Assembly: GCA_019009955.1 (NCBI GenBank)
Contig: CM032233.1
Location: 68,338,501-68,402,500, forward strand
Reading direction: 5' to 3'
DNA from: Riptortus pedestris
Taxonomy: Eukaryota > Arthropoda > Insecta > Hemiptera > Alydidae
DNA: 64,000 nucleotides
Position 1 is the stretch's first letter; every line of letters begins with the position of its first letter. The notes under the pieces are model-generated. The model made no database searches and was not told the origin of the DNA. It worked only from the letters and a program-made list of their open reading frames with translations. The translations under genes were made by a program, and so were the position numbers. Shown one piece after another: positions 46,725 through 59,055 of the stretch.

Positions 46725-47152
46725 TCCGTCACGCAGGGGCTGCGTAAACTAAGCAGATTTCCCACGTGAAGTTATACAATAGAGAAATCTCCATACGAGA
46801 GCCGAACATTTACGGCAAAGGGCCGAACTAGCTTTTGGCGGGAAACTCAAGTCATCAGCCCACAATTAATAAAACTGCAAATATCTCGGTTAATATTCAA
46901 GATAGAGAATAAATGTATAGAACAATATTTATAGTAAATTTAATTTAGAATAAGACTGGTTCTATACAATTTTTAGATCCGACGTATGGTAACGGAGATA
47001 TTTCGTATTTTCAAAAATACCCCCTCTAAACCTCCCTCCCACTGGTCCGATTTCAGCCATTAACAAACTTGATCTGTCTTTTTGCATAAAACGTTTAAAT
47101 ATCGAGTTTGGTAACGATCAAACAAAAATTGCGACCGCTAGAGCGTTAACAG

Positions 47153-47208
<56 letters not shown>

Positions 47209-47328
47209 GAACGGGCCTCATTTTCGTCATCTCCTGGGTAGGATCGATGGACATTTGAAGAAATTTTTCGAAAATCGCGTCATGAGTACGATTTCAATAG
47301 CTGATTTCTCTTAAGGGAAGTCTGCTAA
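46725..47328 (+). mobile_element. H-element, full length, well preserved
   Basis: TCCGTCACGCAGGGGCTGCG, TAAGCAGATTTCCC, then GAGAGCCGAACATTTACGG, GCTTTTGGCGGGAAACTC, ATCTCGGTTAATATTCAAG and CTCTAAACCTCCCTCCCAC. GACCGCTAGAGCGTTAACAG leads to (AT)n at 47156-47202. The end is GGTAGGATCGATGGACATT, CTCTTAAGGGAAG, TCTGCTAA. At 604 bp it is close to the shortest full-length form. It is preceded by AAAAAG and followed by AAATAAA. Confidence 0.94.
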
Positions 47329-48181
47329 AAATAAAATCACAAATACCTTAAATGTAGTATTAAATAATAATATTGAAACGTAGTTGGAAAATTTTGTCTA
47401 AAATTAGAAGGTAAGCTCTTACGGGGAGGTAATCTCTGAAGGAAAAGTTGGCCCAATAATGGTAGGCCTCCTTGGGCAGTGCTCTCTGAAAAGGAGATTT
47501 TGGGGTATTAACAGATCATGGGGGGCATCTAATCAATACTCACTTGTATAGAGGTGGCTTGTGTCGGATTAGTTCCTACGAAGAAGACCGTAATATTGGT
47601 TTTATATATGACATTATAAGAAATAGTTTATAAAAAAAAAGTATCCATGTAGAATGGCAAATTAAGAACCAAATGGAATCTTCCAGGCGGAAAAGTTCAA
47701 CATCAGACTATAATTTCCATTTGGGTAATTTTTTTTTTTGTGCACTATACATTGAATTTCCGATTTCGAAGGTTTTCTTTGGTCTTTCCACTGACCGGAA
47801 GACTGTCACTGATCTTGTCTGTCAATTTTGCTGCTTGTCGGTCATGATTTTTCCAATTTTATAGTTGAAAATTACACTTTACACGTCACATTTACCGTCT
47901 CGATACGTACTTTTCCTTCAACATACTAAAAAAAAAAGTATTATTCCTTTCAACTTCTTTGTACTTCTTGTTGAGACTGAAGGAATAAAAATAATCTGTT
48001 CTTTATCATTCATCATACTTTTCAAAACAATCATCCACTGAATGATGATCACGGATTGAATTAATTTTTTAAATGTATACTGTATGTTGTGCAAACAAAC
48101 AAGAAAGACAAAAATTGTTGATATCATTTCATTTCCATCTAAAACGAAAAAGTATCGTGAAATTTTAAGAAAAAAAATCAA

Positions 48182-48185
<4 letters not shown>
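47329..48185. other. Unassigned sequence
   Basis: No feature recognised. The frames at 47673-47864 and 47918-48286 lack domain support, and the latter enters an H-element. Confidence 0.45.
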
Positions 48186-48218
<33 letters not shown>

Positions 48219-48609
48219 TATGTTAACGCACTAGCTGTTGCAATTTTTGTTTGATCGCTACCAAACTCGATATATAAACGTTTCATGTAAAACTAAAGAT
48301 CAAGTTCGTTAATGGCTGAAATTGGGGGGGGGGAATTTCGAAAATTCTTAAAATCTCCGTTATTATGCGTCTAATCGAAAATAGTATAAAACCAATCTAA
48401 TTGCACATCTAATGGTCTATAAATGTTCTATAAACCCCCCATTCCTGCTACTATCATATTTACAATAAAATTATATATTATGAAGCACATTATTTGATGT
48501 CTAAATACCAAATATTGTTCTCATTGAACTTTTACGTTTTGAGGTCTATGCAAATACATGACGCACGTGGGAAATCTCCTTAGTTAATGCAGCCCCTGCG
48601 TGACAGAAT
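48186..48609 (-). repeat. H-element lacking its hairpin third; (GT)n core
   Basis: The central tract here is (GT)n (48186-48217) instead of (AT)n. GTTAACGCACTAGCTGTTGC, TACCAAACTCGATATATAAACG, GGGGGGGGGG and TTGATGTCTAAATACCAAAT follow. The end is CACGTGGGAAATCTCCTTAG, CCCCTGCGTGACAGA. Confidence 0.85.
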
Positions 48610-48639
48610 TTGTGACTTTTGAACTGTGATGACCCAATT

Positions 48640-50078
48640 TTAAATTCTTGAGGTTTTGGAAAAATTTCTTTAAATATCGACCAATTCCGCCTGGTAGATG
48701 ACGAATCGGACAGTTTCGAGCGATGCATTGCAGGTGATGGCAGACCAGCTTCCGATAGACCTGGAGGTAGCAAAGCGGATCGCTATATACCAAGCAGTCA
48801 GGGGGTTGCCTTACAAGATAGGAGAGTATCTTCACAATAGGACAGCAGGACCTAAAAAAAAACACTCCGCCATATTGAGAAAACCATCTGGGACAGTTGG
48901 CAGAGTCGCTGGACCAACTCCAGCAAAGGTAGGATGACCTACAAATTTTTTCTCAGATGTCAGGACCAGAACTAAGATGACATGGTACGTCCCAGATTTC
49001 TTCTCCAGCCAACTTATCAGTGGTCACGGGGACTTTAATAACAAACTACATTTCTTCAAACGAAATGAATCCCCATTGTGCTCCTGTGGCGAGTTGGATA
49101 CAGCTGACCACGTGATCCTCCAATGTCCGCGTTTCAACGCCAAGCGTATTCGGCTAATGAGTGCTTTTTCATATGCGAACTGGCCTCCTGAGAGCAACGA
49201 CATGTTTGTAAACGACGTTGATAGATTTTCAGCCTTCAGGACATTTGCCCAAGAGGTGTTGAAAGACAAGTAAAATTGTATTTATTTGTAAATTATATGT
49301 ATAGTTTTATGTGAGTTTACGCTAGTATTTAGGCTATAGGTATGTGGGCTAGTTAGTTAGGCTCTTGCTGCCACTTCTTTGAACAGAGGCAAAGGAGTCG
49401 CAGCTGGGGGTTCCCCTAGGACTTTTCTGACTTAAACCAAATCTCCCAAATGTTGCACTTTAATGCTTAGCCGTGCTCGGTGAGTTAGGCTAAGTTATCT
49501 GGCCAAATTTATGTATTCAAAATTTTATATATCTTATTAAATGGAGACCGCTGGTATGGGGAAACCCAAAGGTACAGCGGGGGCAGAGGTGGGAAAAAAA
49601 AATATGTATATATACACACAGATACTAGTACATACATATGTGTCCCTTTGTCTGTTAACGTCTACCAGCTGTAAGTTTTTTTTTTGTTTTTATCGCTATA
49701 GTTTAACTTATTAGTTTTTATGATGGAAATGTTCGAGAAGGTTAAAAACTTATCAAACCAAGTGGTTGTTAAGGGTTGTCTTGGAACATTTTCTAAAAGA
49801 ATTCACGTGATAATGTAGTGTTCTACACAATTACTGTTCTACACATTTATTTCTATCTCGAAAATTGACAGTCACTTGTATTTTTTTCATTAGCAATCTT
49901 CAGTAATCCCCCATTCCATACTAGCGTGATTCTCAGTTTAAGCTGGTAAACTTATTTTTTAAAGTCTTGTTTAAGTAGAATAATTACTATGGGAGAAATA
50001 GAATGGCCAGATGTCGTCATCCTGTGTCATTCCGCGCACTCTTTAAATCTGCTTGATTTAAGTAGCCCCTGAGAGGGC
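48640..50078 (-). mobile_element. H-element with nested R1/LOA-like retrotransposon
   Basis: The left H part (GGAAAAATTTCTTTAAATATC, CGCCTGGTAGATGACGAA) ends at about 48704. The right H part resumes near 49603 with a broken AT tract, TTTGTCTGTTAACGTCTACC and TGTTTTTATCGCTATAG. The alternative distal half follows. The end is TTAAATCTGCTTGATTTAAG, TAGCCCCTGAGAGGGCT. Both parts are diverged. Confidence 0.75.
48705..49602 (+). pseudogene. 5'-truncated non-LTR retrotransposon, 3' end (R1/LOA-like)
   Basis: Encodes the C-terminal part of a LINE ORF2: RTVSSDALQVMADQLPIDL, then a W-DSWQSRW-TNSSKGRMTYKFF block. After a one-base shift near 48950 follow SSQLISGHGDFNNKLHFF, ESPLCSCGELDTADHVILQC and PRFNAKR. 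The C-x-C-(x)7-H-(x)4-C knuckle after a 'TGHG-x-F-x-x-YL'-type motif is typical of R1/LOA-group elements. The stop at 49271-49273 is followed by about 320 nt of 3' untranslated sequence and an A9 tail (49594-49602). One frameshift and loss of the RT domain make it inactive. It is flanked on both sides by H-element sequence. Confidence 0.9.
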
Positions 50079-50413
50079 TTTTTAGAGAGTACTTAAAGTA
50101 ATCCAGCCTCTATTTATACAGAAGGAAATTACGTAGCTTTTATATATATATTGTTAGATAATATTGTCACACTTTATAATTTTATAGTACTGTCTCAGCC
50201 TCCTTTAGTATTGTGGCGAATTGCTTATGCTGAGGTGGTTATTTCCAACGAAGAAAACATTAAAACTTTATAGGCTTATTTACTTCTCTTCATCTTGTGC
50301 GGGAAATATAATTTACTTGGATAATCTCTTAAGTTTCTCCTTTATGGAAGTATTTTGTTCTCACTTTTATTTATTTAATCTTTTGAGATTCTGTTCCATG
50401 TGTCAGGAGACAA

Positions 50414-50471
<58 letters not shown>

Positions 50472-50614
50472 TTGGGTGAACCTTTTTAAGATATGTGACA
50501 TCAATGGTTAGGGTAGATTTACTCCTTCTTACCTAGATTGCATACAGTACTCTAAGGTATGTACTTGACATGTGTATTTTAAACATCTCCGATGCTAAGT
50601 ATCCGATCAAAAAG
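50079..50614. other. Unassigned sequence with (AT)n at 50416-50468
   Basis: The microsatellite is not flanked by the conserved H-element blocks. No gene. Confidence 0.55.
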
Positions 50615-51179
50615 TCCGTCACGCAGGGGCTGCGTAAACTAAGCAGATTTCCCACGTGAAGTTTTACAATAGAGAAATTTCACGAGAGGTGAACAGTTAA
50701 GGTAACGGCCGGCCGAGCTTTTGGCGGGAAACTCACTCTCAACCGTTATCCGCCCAGATTTAATAAAAATGCAAATATCTCGGTTAATATTCAAAATGGA
50801 GAATAAATGTATATAACAATATTTATAGTAAATTCAATTTCCAATAAGATTGATTCTATACAAGTTTTCGATCCGACGTATAGTAACGGAAATTTTTCGA
50901 ATTTTCGAAAATCCTCTCTTCTAAACCCCCCCTCCCACTGGTCCGATTTCAGCCGTTAACGAACTCGATCTTTCTTTTTACATAAAACGACTAAATATCG
51001 AGTTTGGTAATGATCAAACAAAAATTGCGACCTCTAGAGCGGTAACAGACAAATATAGATATATACAGTTTTGAACGGACCACATTTTCGTCATCTACTA
51101 GGTAGGATCGATGGACATTTGAAGATTCCGTCATGTGTACGACCTCAATAGCTGATTTCCCTTACGGGAAATCTGCTAA
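50615..51179 (+). mobile_element. H-element, full length, compact
   Basis: TCCGTCACGCAGGGGCTGCG, TAAGCAGATTTCCC, GTTTTACAATAGAGAAATTTC, CGGCCGAGCTTTTGGCGGG, ATCTCGGTTAATATTCAAA, TCTAAACCCCCCCTCCCACT and GACCTCTAGAGCGGTAACAG follow. The AT core is minimal (ATATAGATATATAC). The end is ACGACCTCAATAGCTG, TTTCCCTTACGGGAAA, TCTGCTAA. Length is 565 bp. It is preceded by AAAAAG. Confidence 0.94.
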
Positions 51180-52493
51180 AAGCAGTACAATGTGTCGTAA
51201 ATAATTTGTAGACCCTTTTCTGAAAAACAATAATTCTGATGTAAATACCAGATGACTTTCTCCTTCTCAGCAGAACACGAATTTTTAATGTATGACTATT
51301 TTGATTATATTATGTGATCCCTTTGTTTCTTTTAATTTTTTATTCTACGTATGAAAATGTTTGTGTATTATAAGCATATCTAATAATTACTAAAACTCAA
51401 GGTATGAATATAATAAACATACAGAGAAATTTAGATTGTTGAATATTTAAACAGGCTATACGATAGTAGTAAATTGTACCAAGGTCTATCTAAGCCGAGC
51501 TTGTATTTGTTAATAATTAATTTAATGCTTAGTGCTCTCTGAATTGAATTTAAGTTCAATATATTCCCACTTAAATCCTCTGTACATAATTGGATTCATT
51601 GCGTAATATAGTGACAATGGCACAGTAAATTTCTATAAACAGTGAACTATGCCATAGATTATTTGACCATGTTTTAATATAGCAACAGTAATATGTAGCA
51701 ATATAGTTATTTCACTGGACTTAACATCGGAAGAAAAAAATTGTAAACCTCGGGTCGTTGAATGATTATTTCAGGGGGAAAGTCATTTTTTAATAAATTT
51801 CAATTTCCTCTAGACTCCAATTTCATGGTCACTTAATTTTCGCGAATCTCTTACTTTGTTGTGTTTCAACTATCAGATGCAGCTACATCAACAACTACGC
51901 CTTTTTAACGATATTCTTTAACAATTTGGAATAAAATTGCTATCTAATAACTTAAAGATCATGATGCTTCAAGTACAAATACTTGCTCAAGCACAAAACA
52001 ATCTAATAGCACCATCTGAACCCTGTTCATTATTGTCAGTCTAGACAAGAAATAATTGGACCGACCTCTATTTGCAAGCAGTTGTTTGTAAAACAAAGAA
52101 AGCATTTGCGAAATCCTGTAGTCTCCCATTTTCGAAATGAAATGAAATGTATTTGAATCCAGTAAATGTTAGAAACATAATTGGATAAGTCAACAATGTT
52201 TTTGGTTGACTTTAACAAAGTTACTAATTTTTCATTACTTATTCTTCCATAGTAAATACATAGGTTGAAAAATTCCCCAAATTCAAAGAATACTTTTTCC
52301 ATTATCTATCAGTTTAATACATTGATTAAATCAATTATTTTTGTTAGTCTTAAGAACAGTCTAAATATACATACATTTTTAATGTCTTGACATGTTTCGT
52401 AATTAATCTTAAATCTGCTGAAGCGTAAATTGCATTATGTATGATGAAAAACATGTCTCCACGTCAAAGAGACAATACACCTCATACTAAATT
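51180..52493. other. Unassigned sequence
   Basis: No gene or repeat recognised in 1.3 kb. Confidence 0.5.
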
Positions 52494-52617
52494 ACTCAAC
52501 CCTCACTTCTACTCCTCGTAATTTTAATTTAGAAATAGAGAATATGTGGCGAGATGAGATCAGTAGTGTGTCAGGTAGAAAATTTGCTTAGTTTACGAAA
52601 CCCCGAGTGATGGGCGT
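52494..52617 (-). repeat. H-element distal-end fragment (alternative version)
   Basis: CAACCCTCACTTCTACTCC, AATATGTGGCGAGATGAGATC, AGTGTGTCAGGTAG, TTTGCTTAGTTTACGAAACC, GAGTGATGGGCG. Confidence 0.78.
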
Positions 52618-54859
52618 TTTGCTAATGTTAATTGAAATCCGTTGTTCAATGAAATTGAGATTACACTAAAACATTGTACAGACAAAACTTTCATACATAG
52701 ATATTTACAGGCGTTGACAGACATTATTCCACGCGCAGTTGAGCACATAGTTTTTTAGGCGGCTAAAGAAACAAACAATTTCATTGTCTACTAGAACAGA
52801 ATGGCCCTTATTTGAGCTTGGTTTAGAGAGGTCATGTTATTGCCGAGACTCCTAAGGGCCTCTCCCGATACGTAAGACAATCAATGCTATAAGGGACCTA
52901 TGCTTAGCCCTTATTACACCCCATCTTCAAAAGGAATTGTCTCACTTGCCCGCATTTATTTCCCTTTACTTTCTAACGAAAATAAACAAATACTACTTAC
53001 ATATCCAATTGATTCTCAGTGTAAGTACGTAACGGTTGTTTATAATTAGTTTCCGGAAAAACATCGTGGCCAAACAAAGCCCAGTAGAATCGCAGTATAA
53101 ATTTATAGCTGTTTACTTATTTTCTTGTTTTTTTTTTACGGGGTCATTCGTGGTTCTACCCGGATTTCAAGGTTCGTTATGTTTGTTAGAGGTATTGCCA
53201 GTCTAAAGGTTAGTTTCAATTGGGTTCTTTTGAAAGCCATGCATTTATGTATTCTTGTTTTGTTATTTCTCTTGAGATAGTTGGCTATCGACAGATAATT
53301 GGCTATCTTAAAAGCGAGCAGCGTTCTATTCGTTTCTACTTGGAGACTTGATGAGTCACACTTACCCATCATGGATACATCATTCCGAATTTATAACTCT
53401 ATGGGAATCAGACTTTATGAGATAATGGGGCTATGTGTCTGAGATTGATGGCGAAGACCACATACCACTAATGCAGTTACATGAGCAAACTTGATACAAA
53501 GACCGAATATATCGTAAATCTGCATATCTTCGAGTCATTCTTTCATTTTCGGTTTTATTTCTTGAATGAAAGCATGTAACAGGATAGATGTCAATGTCGC
53601 ACTCTTTTCTAAATTCTAGCTTCCCTTTTATATTCCATTGTAATAAATTGTTTACTGTGGTACTGCTTTTCTAAATTAACCTCGTCGTTTTCCTATCTCT
53701 TCCTATTTGTGGTAGTCAAACATCAGTTTCCAGTTAGCAATATCAAATTTGGGATTCTTAGTCCAGAATGCAATACCCGTTTTGTAATTCATGCCTCTCC
53801 ATTCCTCCACTACCGGTAGTGTTCATTTTTATTCTATAAAATTAGACTTTTGATTGCATATAATAATACTTTAATGCATGACACAATTGAAAAAATGTTC
53901 TATAGCTGATACAAAGAGAAATTATTGGACTATCCTCTCTCTCATACATATTTTTATTGAAACTTTTTTTTAATTCGAATTTTAATATTTTAGTGCAAAT
54001 TATATGTGATTTTGAAGTAATAAAGTGTATTAGCTCCAAATTAGAAGTTATTTTGTGTAAGGACCGCTTTCAATGTTTTTAATAAATTTGAAAAAATATG
54101 TTTATTTTATGCCATTAGTTGGTATTAATTGTTAAAAGACTCTCCAAACATTTTTTATATATACCTAACTGATTATTCAGATTATAATTAATTATGTCTT
54201 ATTTTTAGTACTAAAATAGTTCAATCAGAACCGAAATTTCCTATTAAAATAGGTTTAATTCCATTTGCAGCAATACTTTATTTTATTTTTAACATATATT
54301 TTAATTATATAAAGTAGGTAATTATTGAAGACAATTTGTTAATTTATCTATATTAAGCAAGGGATAAAGGAGGATATTATTTATAAAACGCGAAGTAATG
54401 AAGAATTAATGCAGACGTCCAACTCTAAAGATCCACTTTATGGGAATTAGTATAAGCGGTGGAAATCACGATCTTTTCCACCTCTTTATGAGACTGTTTA
54501 TTACAAGGGCTCCTTTAACTGTTTCATTTTGTGGCCCTGCTAGGCCAGTAAGTTAAATTATGTTAATTCTAAATATAGTATGGAGGTTTTCTGAATAATA
54601 GCCAAGATTTAGAACGTCATTTCCTATTACTGACTTTAATAATTAAACAATATTATCTTAAGTCAGCAAACGAAACGAAAGGAAAATAAATTAGCACTGG
54701 CCACTCAGCATGTTATCGAACACAAAGAAATATACAACGAGAGGACATAGGCACTACATGTCTGTCGAAATAATGAATTCCTGATGAGAATTTCATCTAC
54801 TTTAGATTTTTTAGTATTTCCGCGATTGCAGTATTTAGGCAAGCAATTTACTTCTAAAT
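52618..54859. other. Unassigned sequence
   Basis: 2.2 kb with no supported feature. Frames at 53136-53372 and 53842-54039 have no domain evidence. Confidence 0.5.
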
Positions 54860-55047
54860 TATTAGCCCCTATAATGAAAATCAGGTATTGGGATTACCTT
54901 CATGATGCGATTTTTGAACACTTTATTTTCTAATGTATGCCAGTCTTACATAATGAATAATAACATACTAAAGAAAAATAAGGACTTAAGGAACATTTTT
55001 TACCTCATGGCTCAAAACGTTGATGGTAAAAACAGAGGGTCATCATA

Positions 55048-55112
<65 letters not shown>

Positions 55113-55131
55113 TTGTGTGTGTGTGTCTGTG
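54860..55131 (-). repeat. Degenerate H-element hairpin end plus (AT)n(GT)n
   Basis: TTAGCCCCTATAATGAAAATC, GGTATTGGGATTACCTTCATG, ATGCGATTTTTGAACAC resemble the hairpin end. The compound microsatellite is at 55051-55131. The linking sequence is not clearly H-derived. Confidence 0.5.
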
Positions 55132-55509
55132 CTTTTTTTTTAACCATAAGGTCAGCCAATAATAATTCCTACATATAATCATTTATTTCATCCCTGACTC
55201 GTTTCGAGTGTCACCACTCCTTCTCAGGGGGTCATTTAGCAATCAATTCCACCTAAAACAATCCTTATAGTATGATATATGAAATATATTACATAATACA
55301 TTCGTCTTTAAAGCTATAATTGGCTAAAACATTTTAGGACGTCATTTAAATCAATTTAGCTAGGCATTATAGTAAACTTGAGTGAATTTCCTTTAATTGC
55401 CTCGCTCAATAAATGACTATATGAAGGAATTATTATTGTCTGACCTTATGGCTCAAAAACATTCTTAAATAATAAATGGTCAGTGTATGAATCTGCCGTA
55501 TATACATGG

Positions 55510-55557
<48 letters not shown>

Positions 55558-55840
55558 ACTTCATATACGCTAAATTTTCAAATTCAAACTTATCATATTT
55601 TCAGCATTCAATTACTACGATTTGTGAAGATTTGAAGGGATTTTTGAGTAATGTAGTCATGCGACGAAGGCCAGCAGCTGCTATTTCTAAAGAAATACAA
55701 AATATCAAGACGGTATGCAATTAGTGTGGCAAAATTGACTTTCGAATAAACTTAAAATTTTAGTTAGCAGTGCACAAAAATACTCCAATATATTCCCTAT
55801 TTTTACAATACATTAATTAATGGAAATTCGAAATAAAAAG
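55132..55840. other. Unassigned sequence with (AT)n at 55511-55551
   Basis: TCATCCCTGACTCGTTTCG, AGTGTCACCACTCCTTCTCAGG near 55187-55228 resembles the inverted 'GAAGGAGTGGTGACACTCGAAACG' style of some retroelement ends, but I cannot assign it. Confidence 0.4.
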
Positions 55841-56040
55841 TCTGTCAGGCAGGGGCTGCGCAAGATAAGCAGATTTCCTAAGTGCTGGTATAACACACTA
55901 GAGACTTCATATTCTCTATTTTTTATGTAAAAACCCGATGAATAGAGGAGGCGGGGGAGGGGGTTATTGAAAGCTGATAACAAGTACGAATAACTCGCCC
56001 AATACTTGAGTTACGAAAAAATCCACAGAACAACAATTCT
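55841..56040 (+). repeat. H-element distal-end fragment, cut by an I-like insertion
   Basis: TCTGTCAGGCAGGGGCTGCG, CAAGATAAGCAGATTTCC, then AACCCGATGAATAGAGG, AGTACGAATAACTCGCCCAA, TACTTGAGTTACGAAAAAAT. It stops where retroelement sequence begins. Confidence 0.8.
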
Positions 56041-56753
56041 GAACATCTCTTCTCCTAAGAGATGAATTCACTCATCGCTTACATATTAAACAAAATCCAG
56101 ACACTAAACAAAAGAATAACTATGCGCTGGTTACCCGGACATACAAACATTAGACAAATCGCACAAGTTGACGAACTCGCCAAATCAGCTACTCAAAAAA
56201 GAACTCACGACAACACATCAAGATATTCAAGCCCAAGCAAAATGTATGATACTCAATTCATGGCAGAAATCTTGGTTTCCCACAACTGATAACAAACTTC
56301 GAGACTGAAACATACACTTGCTGATTGGCCTTCCTCAAAAAGGCTAATTAGAAGAGAAGAAGTAGTTTTAACGAGCTTCAGAATTTCCATTCACAACTGA
56401 CTCACACTTACCTCCTTACTGGAGAAGAGGAACCCTACTCCCAACACTATAACTGTATACTTACTATAAAACATATACTAACTGACTGCTATCAAAGGAC
56501 TCACATGGACCTGCCATACACTTTGACTGAATTACTACATAACCGTAGCCAGTATATAGACCGCGTGTTACACTACTTGAAACATAACAACATTTTCAAA
56601 AAATTATAATGTAGGATAATACTGAAACTATTTGCAGAAATGAGCATGCTTATACAATATAAATATTATAAAGAGATTATAGGAATTTAACCGATTCCTC
56701 GCAAAATCGTCCCAGTCGCGAAATGCGATTATTGTAAGAATAATAATAATAAA
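56041..56753 (+). pseudogene. 5'-truncated I-like retrotransposon, 3' end
   Basis: The frame 56062-56289 reads ITMRWLPGHTNIRQIAQVDE, LAKSATQKR, the C-terminal W-x-PGH...DELAK part of an RNase H domain. After frameshifts the post-RNase H region follows (about 56350-56608): REEVVLTSFRI, LTHTYLLTGEE, LTIKHILTDC, ELLHNRSQYIDRVLHYLKHN, IFKKL. The 3' end carries an (AAT)n tail (56739-56753), as in I-clade elements with TAA-type tails. The insert breaks an H-element on its left. Frameshifts and truncation make it inactive. Confidence 0.88.
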
Positions 56754-56936
56754 TCCTAAGACATGAAGGCGGTGGTTGGTAATGACTTGTTCCCGAGTAG
56801 TGTGAATTCACCTTTTCAACCCTAGAGTAATATTCACGCATCCCTGGTGTTTTAGGATTCCTGATAAGAAAACTTCACTAGTCTTTCATTCAAACTCTCC
56901 AGAAGACATTAAATCGATAGTTTTATTACAAAATTG

Positions 56937-57045
56937 AATTAAATTATTTATTAACGTCCACTTTTTGCTACCACGGCTAATTGGGACGGGTTATCTACAG
57001 GCCACCACCCTTTTCTAGCCTGGGTAGGATTAAGGATTTTATTAC
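56937..57045 (-). repeat. SINE 3'-half fragment
   Basis: Reverse-complement match to the body of the SINE at 61270-61505: ATTTATTAACGTCCACTTTTTG, GGTTATCTACAGGCCACCACCC, TTTTCTAGCCTGGGTAGGAT. The tRNA-like head is missing. Confidence 0.75.
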
Positions 57046-57221
57046 AAAATACAGGGATGCATAAAATGTTTCCATAGAAACTGTATAGGGCCATTCAAGA
57101 AGCACTTTACTTTAAATCGATTTTAATTTGTCGTAGATTGAGATATAGTATCTCTCAAAATTTCATACCTGACCCCTTAAACACAAACAGGTTTTTTTCG
57201 TGTATATTTTAGAGGTTTTCG

Positions 57222-57590
57222 CAGTGTTTGATTGATCGTTACCAAACTTGACATTTAAACGTTTTATGTAAAACTTAAAATCAAGTTCGTTACCTATCGG
57301 ACATTTGGGAGAGGAGGAATTTTGAAAATACAAAATATCTCCGTTATGAGTCTGTTCATAAAATGTTATAAAAAACTGTCTTATAAAACTATTGATAGTA
57401 TAGAATTGTTGTTTTATACATTTGCTTGTAACTCAAATATTAAGGGAGCTCTCCATACTTTCTTATTTTCAGCCATCAGTAAACCTCCACTTCTACTCAA
57501 CCGAGTATTATTTAGAATAAATGGGTAGATGATATCAGCAGTGTGTCATAGCAGCACGAGGGAAATCTGCTTAGTTTGCGCAGACGCGCC
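57222..57590 (-). repeat. H-element lacking its hairpin third (alternative version)
   Basis: GTGTTTGATTGATCGTTACC, CAAACTTGACATTTAAACG, TGGGAGAGGAGG, TATCTCCGTTATGAGTC, GTAACTCAAATATTAAGGG, AGCAGTGTGTCATAGCAGC, GAAATCTGCTTAGTTTGCGC. It starts just after where the microsatellite should be. Confidence 0.85.
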
Positions 57591-58497
57591 ATTTTTCATT
57601 TCCTCTACTCGTTTCTTTGGAGTAACACCACCTTATCAGGAGTCAATTCCCTCATGCATGGACCTCCCTCCTTTCTGAACCGAAGAAACGATCCTTCTCC
57701 ACGGCTCACCTAGAGTAAATGGAATGAATATATACCCGCTAGTAAAGATCAAAGATTTGATCCAATTTTCACTCCACTATTCTTTCATTTCTTTTATTCA
57801 TGAGTTCTTGTTTGCTTAGGTACTTGGCCAGCAGAACCAGTCATTGTTGAATAAAGGCCTTCTGGATCATTTTCCACCAGCTATCTCAGTCCAATCCGAT
57901 TGCCAACCATATAGTAGGTCTCCCTATTTGTATGGTTCCAAGGGAATATTCAAATACAGCCTTTCTCGATCATTTCCTCCTTCACCATTTCCAGTAGTTG
58001 GCCACATTCTATACCCAAGTCTATACTGGCCTAACCATGTTTTTATAAAGCTTATTTACTACTTTTCCTACATTTACTGCATTGTATATTTTGTTTAAAT
58101 CGTATTTAACAACTTCCTTGTTTTCAATTTTATTTTTCGCTCATGTGTTCCTATTTCACAAAGAGGTATACAGAATAAGTGTTTAAATGATACTGATGCT
58201 CGTACTTACACAGGTGTTTAAACAGCAGGCATTGCTTATTTATCTAATTTCATAAGACAAAAGACATTAGTTTTGTTGTTTATTTGGAGCCTCCTTATCA
58301 TCTTCATTCCGAACAAATTCCTAATTTACTAACATGAATGTGCAAACTAATGCATATTTTTAAGCAATCATTTTTTTTCTTCAATTAACTTATCTGCCCT
58401 TCGTTGAGGGGTTGAACTAAATACGGGTGTTCATTGAAATATAAAAATAACATTAACATAATCCCTAAATTACTCCATGCTTTTGTGCCAGCACTTG
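57591..58497. other. Unassigned sequence
   Basis: The 84-codon frame at 57844-58098 has no recognised domain. No other feature. Confidence 0.45.
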
Positions 58498-58583
58498 TGT
58501 CGTACTCATGACACGTTTTCGAAAAATTTCTTCAAATGACCATCGATCCTACCCAGGAGATGACGAAAATGAGGTCCGTTCAA

Positions 58584-58623
<40 letters not shown>

Positions 58624-59055
58624 CTGTTAACACTCTTGTGGTCGCAATTTTTGTACAATCGTTACCAAACTCGGTATTCAATCATTATATGTAAAACTCT
58701 TAAACACTATGTAGAAAAACTTATATGTAAAGATTGAGTTCATTAACGGCTGAAATCGGACCAGTGGGTATATCTCCGTTACTATACGTCGGATCAAAAT
58801 ATTGTATAGAACCAATCTTATTGCAAATTAAATTTACTATAAATATTGTTATATACATTTATTCTCTATCTTGAATATTAACCGAGATATTTGCATTTTT
58901 ATTAAGTGTAACGGACGAGCTATGGCCGCTGCTTCGTTCCCGCCGAAAGCTAGTTCAGCCGTTTCCGTAACTATTCGGCACTCGTGTGGAGATTTCTGTA
59001 TTGTATAACTTTACGTGGGAAATCTGCTTAGTTTACGCAGCCCCTGCGTGACGGA
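58498..59055 (-). mobile_element. H-element, hairpin removed
   Basis: Begins directly at GTGTCGTACTCATGACACG, without the palindrome. CATCGATCCTACCCAGGAG, (AT)n at 58589-58619, ACACTCTTGTGGTCGCAA, a duplicated AAAACTC/TATGTAAAGATTGAG patch and CGTCGGATCAAAATATTG follow. It lacks the G-rich tract. The distal half has CGTAACTATTCGGCACTCG. The end is CTTAGTTTACGCAGCCCC, TGCGTGACGGA. Confidence 0.9.
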
